This document shows positions 22,739 to 26,957 of a stretch of DNA of 26,957 bases, in pieces. Positions within the stretch are counted from its first letter, which is position 1; each line of letters opens with the position of its first letter. The notes under the pieces are model-generated. The model did no database searches, had not been told where the DNA came from, and worked only from the letters and a program-made list of their open reading frames with translations. Origin of the DNA: a virus; the IMG/VR virus record IMGVR_UViG_3300034061_006238, positions 1 through 26,957 of that record, one strand, 5' to 3'. The position numbers and the translations under genes are program-made.

Positions 22739-24170
22739 TGGCGTCCCTCTGCTGCTGTTGTGCTTTGCGTTCCGCCATCTTCGCGGTCAACTCAGGATTC
22801 GGGTCAACCCCAAGTTCCTTCATGTACTTCTGCTCTTCGGCCAGTTCATCGATGACATCTCGCCAGTCGTCGCCGTCAGTCTCCATCCGGACCTGAGCCC
22901 GACTCTTGAGACCTGCGTTGATCGCTTCGATGTTTGCCCGAACCTCATCGCCTGGGTTCCACCACGGGATGCCGTCCGGAGTCCACTGCCACAGCATCTG
23001 GTCGGGGTTGTACCCAACGGGCGCGACAAACTCTCCGGTCTGAATTGCTGTGTTCAGTCGCCAACGCAACCAAGCGTCGTTGAAGTCCTGAACATCCTTT
23101 TGTTTTTCCTTCACCGACTTCTGATACAAAATCAGGGCAGATTTTGCTCCAAAAAAGTTGGTGTGCGCCTCGTCGTAAAAGCTGTAAGGAATGCCCAGCG
23201 ACTTCAGCGACACCGCGATCAGCGTCTGCCAGAAGTTCGCCGTGTTCTCACCAGGGGAGTCACCCTCGAGGAACTCAGCCCGCTCACCTGGGTTGAGGTC
23301 GAGGAAAATCGGTCCCTTGGAGAAGTCAATCTTGTAGTCTCGCGTCGAGGCACCGTTCTGGTTCTCGTCGTCCGACTCACCGATTCCACCACCCCAGTCA
23401 GTCTCCGCTTCACGGAAAATCGACAAGGCAAACAGTTGCGAGATCTTCGACTTCGCCAAGGCGTAATCGAAACCCTCGTAAAGGCCCATGAGCGTGTTGA
23501 TTGCACTTGCGATCAACGGCACTCCGCGGTACTGGTCGAATCGGTCGAAGTAGCCGAACCACATCGTCCGACTGGCGTTGACAATCCGCTCGAGCTCGAA
23601 CGATTGCGCGCCAGTCCTGCGGTGGACCGCAAATTGCGAAATCTGACCGAAAGGCCCGATTCGCAATCCTTGAACCCATTTCTCGGCACTCAGGTAATCT
23701 GCACCAGGGTCCCGAATCCGGTCCCCCTCGATGGCTTGAAGCCATCCACCACCCTCACCACTGATCTTGACGATCAGGATGTCACCGTCGACGACCCGAG
23801 ACGCCTCCATCATTCGCAGGAACCTGCGATGTGGATGTCGCCCGGTGACGTCAAAGTTCTCTGGCATCATCAGCCGATCAACAAACCGCTCGAGCTCGCG
23901 ATCAAACTCCCGGTCGCCTGAGCGAGAGCGGAAGTTGTGCGAGACAACGAAGTCGAGATGTTTGTCGATCATCCAGCGAGCAGCGGCGAAGTTCCGCCGA
24001 ACATCGCGTGCCGATGCCACAACGACCTTACGGTCGCTGCCCTTGAGCACCTTGTCCTCGGAGTCCAACGTGGTCGCCGGTTGCCGACGCCGGTTCGTCG
24101 TCTTGGCGGCATCGTAGCCACCCGTCCACGACAGGCTCATCATGTTTTTCAACCGGTCGTACAGGCTCAT
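22716..24170 (-). CDS. Portal protein, lambda gpB type
   Basis: The portal has about 484 residues from the ATG at 24170 (SLYDRLKNMM), which overlaps the stop of the gpW-like gene by ATGA. A longer in-frame extension upstream was rejected because it only overlaps gpW. Motifs such as RNFAAARWMIDKHLDFVV, GDILIVKI, IEGDRIRDPG, RGVPLIASAINTL and NFFGAKSALI are characteristic of lambda-like portals. Residues about 300-410 include the helical stem and crown region; the C-terminus is Gln-rich. The portal is the ring through which the terminase packages DNA and to which the tail connects. Confidence 0.9.
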   Translation of the reverse strand: MSLYDRLKNMMSLSWTGGYDAAKTTNRRRQPATTLDSEDKVLKGSDRKVVVASARDVRRNFAAARWMIDKHLDFVVSHNFRSRSGDREFDRELERFVDRLMMPENFDVTGRHPHRRFLRMMEASRVVDGDILIVKISGEGGGWLQAIEGDRIRDPGADYLSAEKWVQGLRIGPFGQISQFAVHRRTGAQSFELERIVNASRTMWFGYFDRFDQYRGVPLIASAINTLMGLYEGFDYALAKSKISQLFALSIFREAETDWGGGIGESDDENQNGASTRDYKIDFSKGPIFLDLNPGERAEFLEGDSPGENTANFWQTLIAVSLKSLGIPYSFYDEAHTNFFGAKSALILYQKSVKEKQKDVQDFNDAWLRWRLNTAIQTGEFVAPVGYNPDQMLWQWTPDGIPWWNPGDEVRANIEAINAGLKSRAQVRMETDGDDWRDVIDELAEEQKYMKELGVDPNPELTAKMAERKAQQQQRDANGETQSR

Positions 24171-24403
24171 TCGACCCCCGAGATGTCGATGGAACCGTAC
24201 ATTGGGCGAGGAACCCGCTTGTTCTGCAAATTCGCCAGTTTCGCCCGCAACTCCCGCAACTGCCGGCGGCAATGCTCGAGGTCAAACGACGTTACCCGGC
24301 CGTCTTCCACGACCTGGGTGACGCCGCTGTTGACCACTGCCTCGAGGGAGGCAATGTCGGCTTTTAGCTGCTCTATCTGCGTGATATTGCTCATGCCACC
24401 CAT
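24167..24403 (-). CDS. gpW-like head-tail joining protein
   Basis: The protein is 78 residues from the ATG at 24403, or 75 from 24394. It has a helix (IEQLKADIASLEAVV), a Gly/Val beta turn (QVVEDGRVTSFD) and a second helix (LRELRAKLANLQ), the layout of lambda gpW, followed by a short tail. In lambda gpW sits between terminase and portal, as here. It stabilises the filled head and prepares the connector. The longer frame reaching 24553 has no ribosome site and overlaps the zinc-ribbon gene. Neither start has a clear ribosome site. Confidence 0.75.
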   Translation of the reverse strand: MGGMSNITQIEQLKADIASLEAVVNSGVTQVVEDGRVTSFDLEHCRRQLRELRAKLANLQNKRVPRPMYGSIDISGVE

Positions 24404-24430
24404 AGTTACGGTGCAAAAAGGCTGAATCAA

Positions 24431-24453
24431 CTCAAATTCTGCTGGAAATTGAG
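24431..24453 (-). other. Imperfect hairpin upstream of the gpW-like gene
   Basis: CTCAAATTC (24431-24439) and GAAATTGAG (24445-24453) can form a 9-bp stem with one mismatch and a 5-base loop. It lies in the short AT-rich gap between the zinc-ribbon gene and the gpW-like gene. There is no T-run, so it is not a clear terminator; it may process or stabilise the mRNA. Confidence 0.3.
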
Positions 24454-24461
24454 AAGTTAAA

Positions 24462-24716
24462 TTAAGCCACGTTGTAGGTTTTCTCGATACGAGTCTGTCC
24501 GCACTTCGCGCACCGACATCGCCGCAGAGTGATCGAGGTGTACTCAACCCCATCGTGAACGCCTGACGTAAACAGGTGCCGGTTGGTTCCGGTGTAGACT
24601 CCGCGCGCGGTACTCCCGCACTTCGGGCAGGCCACGGGCAACACCTCCACCACCACGCTCTCTGACTTGGACCCCTTGGGTCGACCCTTCTTCGACTTCT
24701 TCTCTGTCTCTTCCAT
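24462..24716 (-). CDS. Zinc-ribbon protein (84 aa)
   Basis: From the ATG at 24716 this 84-residue protein has a basic Lys/Arg N-terminus (KKSKKGRPKGSK), then ACPKCGS and, after about 30 residues, CRCAKCGQ, making a four-cysteine zinc ribbon. A GAGG ribosome site lies 6 bases upstream, overlapping the terminase stop. The ribbon could bind DNA or a protein of the packaging motor. It lies between the terminase and gpW-like genes, where lambda has no such gene. The function is unknown. Confidence 0.75.
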   Translation of the reverse strand: MEETEKKSKKGRPKGSKSESVVVEVLPVACPKCGSTARGVYTGTNRHLFTSGVHDGVEYTSITLRRCRCAKCGQTRIEKTYNVA

Positions 24717-24724
24717 CATGCACC

Positions 24725-26824
24725 TCAAAACACGACCTCTCGCCTCGGCTTGCTCGGAGGAGGTGCCACCACCTTCTTCTCCGGAACCGGTGTCTCTGCT
24801 TTCCTCTTCTGCTGCGGCTTCGCCATCGGCCGGCGATTCGGGAACTTAGCACCCGCTGCGTGAGCGAGCACAGCCGCGCCGCAAAGGCAGTCAAGGAAGT
24901 GATTGTCACGCCCAGGCAGGAGCAACCACTCATCTACCGTGCGACCATTCGCTTCGACCCGGTCGGCCTTTTCCGCAGTGACCTGCTCGGCAAACATCCG
25001 ATGACTCTGACCTGTTCCCAACTTGTGCAAGTGAATCGAACCCGCAGTGCCTGGCGGCAACCGCAGGCCGGCGTTGACTTTGCTCTTCCAGTAGTTGGTG
25101 TCGTAGAGCAGCAGAAAGACCTTGGCCTTGGTCTTCGCGAACTTCCACTGCCCGTCAACCGACTCTCTCGTCTTCGGCTTGACCGCAGGGTCAACCAGTG
25201 GTTGCCGCTTCGCGCCGATACCCATACCCTTGCTGGGTCGAAGAATCGTGCGGTACTTCGACTGCCGGCAGAACCGGTAAACCTCCGGAGCGTACTCACC
25301 CCAGCCAGAGTCAATCGCCATCGCGGCGAGCGACATCTCCTCGCCGGTCTCGGTCGAGTAAACCCGGCCGGCGAGCAACTCCACCAACTCCTCCAAGCTG
25401 CGGTCAAGCGCGGTCGCGAAGTCACCTTTCCACTTCTGCCGAATGGTCTTGTGGACCGTCGCCAGTGTCAGATAATTCGTCGGTTGTTCTGGGTAAACCC
25501 CCGACGCAATCACAGTTCCACTGAAGTCCGACTTCTTCCAAGCGACCACCGTCCACCAAAGACACTTCTCCGAGATGTCGACAAATGCCGTGAGGCAGTC
25601 AGCATCGTCAGGCACAATGAACCGAGAGACCTTGCAGCAGTTGCCCTCCACCTCACCTGGAGTCAGTGGCTTGAGGTCACCAGCGGTGATCTCCTGCGGG
25701 TCGTTTTGACATTCGCTCTCAAATGCCGCCATCCCGTAGTCGTAGATGAAATCCATCGCAGCTTGAATCGTGCTGCTCTGGTAAGCACTCGGGCTGAACG
25801 CATAATCCCAAGTCACCGCGGACCCGCGGTCCATCTCTTCACGGTTAGACAGGTAGAACTGCTGCGCCTCCATCTTCGCCCGCAGGTCATCTCCAGGCAG
25901 GTTCTCATTGTATGTCTGCCTGATCGCTCGGTACTGCTCCCAGAGCTCGAGGTTTTCAGGCATCGACTCGACCATCTTATATCTGACCGTCACAAACGCC
26001 CGGTTCTTGGTCAAGCTGTGAGCGTAATCGTCCGGTGCAATGATCGTCGCGTTGTTGATGATCGCGACTTGCCGTTTGCGACTCCCGAGGAAGGCGATGT
26101 CCGAGTAGAGCGTCTTCAACAGTTTCGCCACGCCCGTGACACTGATCGCGTCTTCGCTCGACTGAACGTCGTCGAGAATGACGACAGTGGGACGTTTGCC
26201 TTTGATGTTCTTGCCGCGGGTCTTCTTGAACGGGCGCGCGACAATGATCGCACCAGAGGAAGGAACACCTGGCAACTCGGGGAACATGATGGTGTCACCC
26301 TTGATCGAGATGTTGGTCCTCTTGCCGTTGTAGAGTTGGTACTGCCCCTTGTGCGGATTGCCTTGCAGCAGGTGGAAGCACTTGAGTTCGGGGAAACACC
26401 CCAGCAATTTCTCGTTCTCGGAGACTGCCGTCATGATCAGCTTGAGCAGGTCGTCTGCCTTTTCGCTCGAGTCGCAGCAGACCACCGCGAAATTCTGCAC
26501 ACCCTTGAGAATTGCCCAGAGAACACCCAAGCAACTGCGGGTCGATTTGCCGTACCCGCGAGGTTCCAGCTTGTTCAACCGGCCCGAGCCGACCAAATAG
26601 AGTTGCTGCTCATGTGCAATGCTCGACTTCTGCACCTGGCCGAACGGGTCCGAGAACAGGTCGGGGAAGAATTCGGTCAGGAAGACCTCGAGCGACTCCA
26701 GTGCCCGCTGCTTGAGCTCCGGATCTTCCACCTTTGGAAGGTCGCCAATCTCGTTCTGCTTGGCAACCCGTTCTTTGTGGTATTGCCGGTCGTATGTCTG
26801 CTTGTCGAAACCCTTCTTCGCCAT
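24725..26824 (-). CDS. Terminase large subunit
   Basis: A 699-residue protein with an N-terminal ATPase: Walker A is PRGYGKST (88-95) and Walker B is VVILDD (214-219). The C-terminal nuclease has acidic residues at Asp416 (AFVDIS), Asp505 (AIDSGWGE) and Asp645 (DNHFLDCLCG), the usual spacing of RNase H-like terminase nucleases. The C-terminus is basic and Pro-rich. The enzyme packages phage DNA into the prohead and cuts it. GGGGAAGA ends directly before the ATG, which may serve as the ribosome site. No small terminase gene is visible; it would lie beyond the right end. Confidence 0.92.
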   Translation of the reverse strand: MAKKGFDKQTYDRQYHKERVAKQNEIGDLPKVEDPELKQRALESLEVFLTEFFPDLFSDPFGQVQKSSIAHEQQLYLVGSGRLNKLEPRGYGKSTRSCLGVLWAILKGVQNFAVVCCDSSEKADDLLKLIMTAVSENEKLLGCFPELKCFHLLQGNPHKGQYQLYNGKRTNISIKGDTIMFPELPGVPSSGAIIVARPFKKTRGKNIKGKRPTVVILDDVQSSEDAISVTGVAKLLKTLYSDIAFLGSRKRQVAIINNATIIAPDDYAHSLTKNRAFVTVRYKMVESMPENLELWEQYRAIRQTYNENLPGDDLRAKMEAQQFYLSNREEMDRGSAVTWDYAFSPSAYQSSTIQAAMDFIYDYGMAAFESECQNDPQEITAGDLKPLTPGEVEGNCCKVSRFIVPDDADCLTAFVDISEKCLWWTVVAWKKSDFSGTVIASGVYPEQPTNYLTLATVHKTIRQKWKGDFATALDRSLEELVELLAGRVYSTETGEEMSLAAMAIDSGWGEYAPEVYRFCRQSKYRTILRPSKGMGIGAKRQPLVDPAVKPKTRESVDGQWKFAKTKAKVFLLLYDTNYWKSKVNAGLRLPPGTAGSIHLHKLGTGQSHRMFAEQVTAEKADRVEANGRTVDEWLLLPGRDNHFLDCLCGAAVLAHAAGAKFPNRRPMAKPQQKRKAETPVPEKKVVAPPPSKPRREVVF

Positions 26825-26856
26825 TCTTCCCCAGCGGTTCCTTCTTCGTCTCGGAA

Positions 26857-26874
26857 TCCCCTCGCAAGAGGGGA
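26857..26874. other. Stable hairpin with GCAA loop upstream of the terminase gene
   Basis: TCCCCTC (26857-26863) and GAGGGGA (26868-26874) form a 7-bp perfect stem. On the plus strand the loop is GCAA, a stable tetraloop. On the minus strand it would lie in the 5' leader of the late mRNA, about 30 bases before the terminase ATG. There is no good T-run, so it is not clearly a terminator; it may stabilise or regulate the leader. Confidence 0.45.
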
Positions 26875-26893
26875 AATACTTTGGGCTGGTGGA

Positions 26894-26920
26894 TTTTTAC
26901 CAATTAATTTATATTGTCAA
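26894..26920 (-). promoter_or_regulatory. Possible late promoter ahead of the terminase gene
   Basis: TTGACA (26920-26915) is a full -35 consensus on the minus strand, followed after 15 bases by TAAAAA (26899-26894), a weak -10. The region is AT-rich. It could start the late transcript, but the window ends soon after, so an upstream promoter or small terminase gene cannot be excluded. Confidence 0.4.
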
Positions 26921-26957
26921 TTAACGAAATCGAATCATTACAGACTGAGAGCAACCT

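Noticed and set aside
22725-23921. Long plus-strand open frame (398 codons) opposite the portal gene
   Set aside because: The minus strand encodes a clear portal protein with known motifs; the plus frame has no recognisable domain and is a shadow of its codon usage.
24167-24553. Longer 128-residue start for the gpW-like protein
   Set aside because: The extension overlaps the zinc-ribbon gene, lacks a ribosome site and does not resemble gpW.

Overview
This window is most of the late region of a tailed, temperate double-stranded DNA phage or prophage, probably infecting a planctomycete. The head genes follow a lambda-like order, and one tape-measure gene with no recognisable sheath protein suggests a siphovirus. 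The host inference rests on the tyrosine recombinase motif NCRRSRATE with GHG and a late HY, and on CPxxxC motifs (CPGGVC, CPDDSC) in a secreted protease. Both are patterns I associate with planctomycete proteins. No host gene is visible that would settle the host.

Layout. Bases 3-1857 (+ strand) are the end of an early or replication operon: the C-terminus of a phage primase/helicase-type protein, a small unknown gene and an HNH endonuclease. These genes converge on the late operon, which occupies the minus strand from 26824 down to 1849 and is read right to left. In order of transcription it encodes the large terminase, a zinc-ribbon protein, a gpW-like connector, the portal, a maturation protease/scaffold and the major capsid protein. 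Then come two neck/terminator proteins, the tail tube protein, two small proteins, the tail assembly chaperones (a G / G-T pair joined by a predicted -1 frameshift), an HK97 gp10-like protein and the tape measure. Three distal tail or structural genes follow (14848-11757).

A lysogeny cassette (winged-helix regulator, small HTH protein, integrase; 11648-9876) sits inside this series on the same strand. It is followed by a signal-peptide, trypsin-like, membrane-anchored serine protease (9801-8191) and a host-recognition module (8191-1849). That module includes a two-domain carbohydrate-binding/LamG-like fibre, a kelch-repeat fibre and a 23-residue-repeat fibre.

Control signals that can be read directly are: a minus-strand intrinsic terminator just beyond the last late gene, lying inside the coding 3' end of the convergent HNH gene; a second minus-strand terminator straight after the tail tube gene; an A AAA AAG slippery heptamer with a downstream stem-loop in the chaperone gene; a promoter with phased GGGATCA repeats ahead of the winged-helix gene; and a 12-bp inverted repeat ahead of the small HTH gene. 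Most late genes are coupled by TAATG, ATGA or TGATG overlaps.

No tRNA, rRNA, CRISPR array, insertion sequence or recognisable endolysin/holin was seen. No stretch longer than about 300 bases lacks a gene; the largest gaps are about 135 bases or less. One unexpected signal is the palindrome CTCGAG: I counted about 32 copies between 8632 and 26692, in several reading frames, and none in bases 1-8631. This suggests the host-recognition module has a different origin from the rest.
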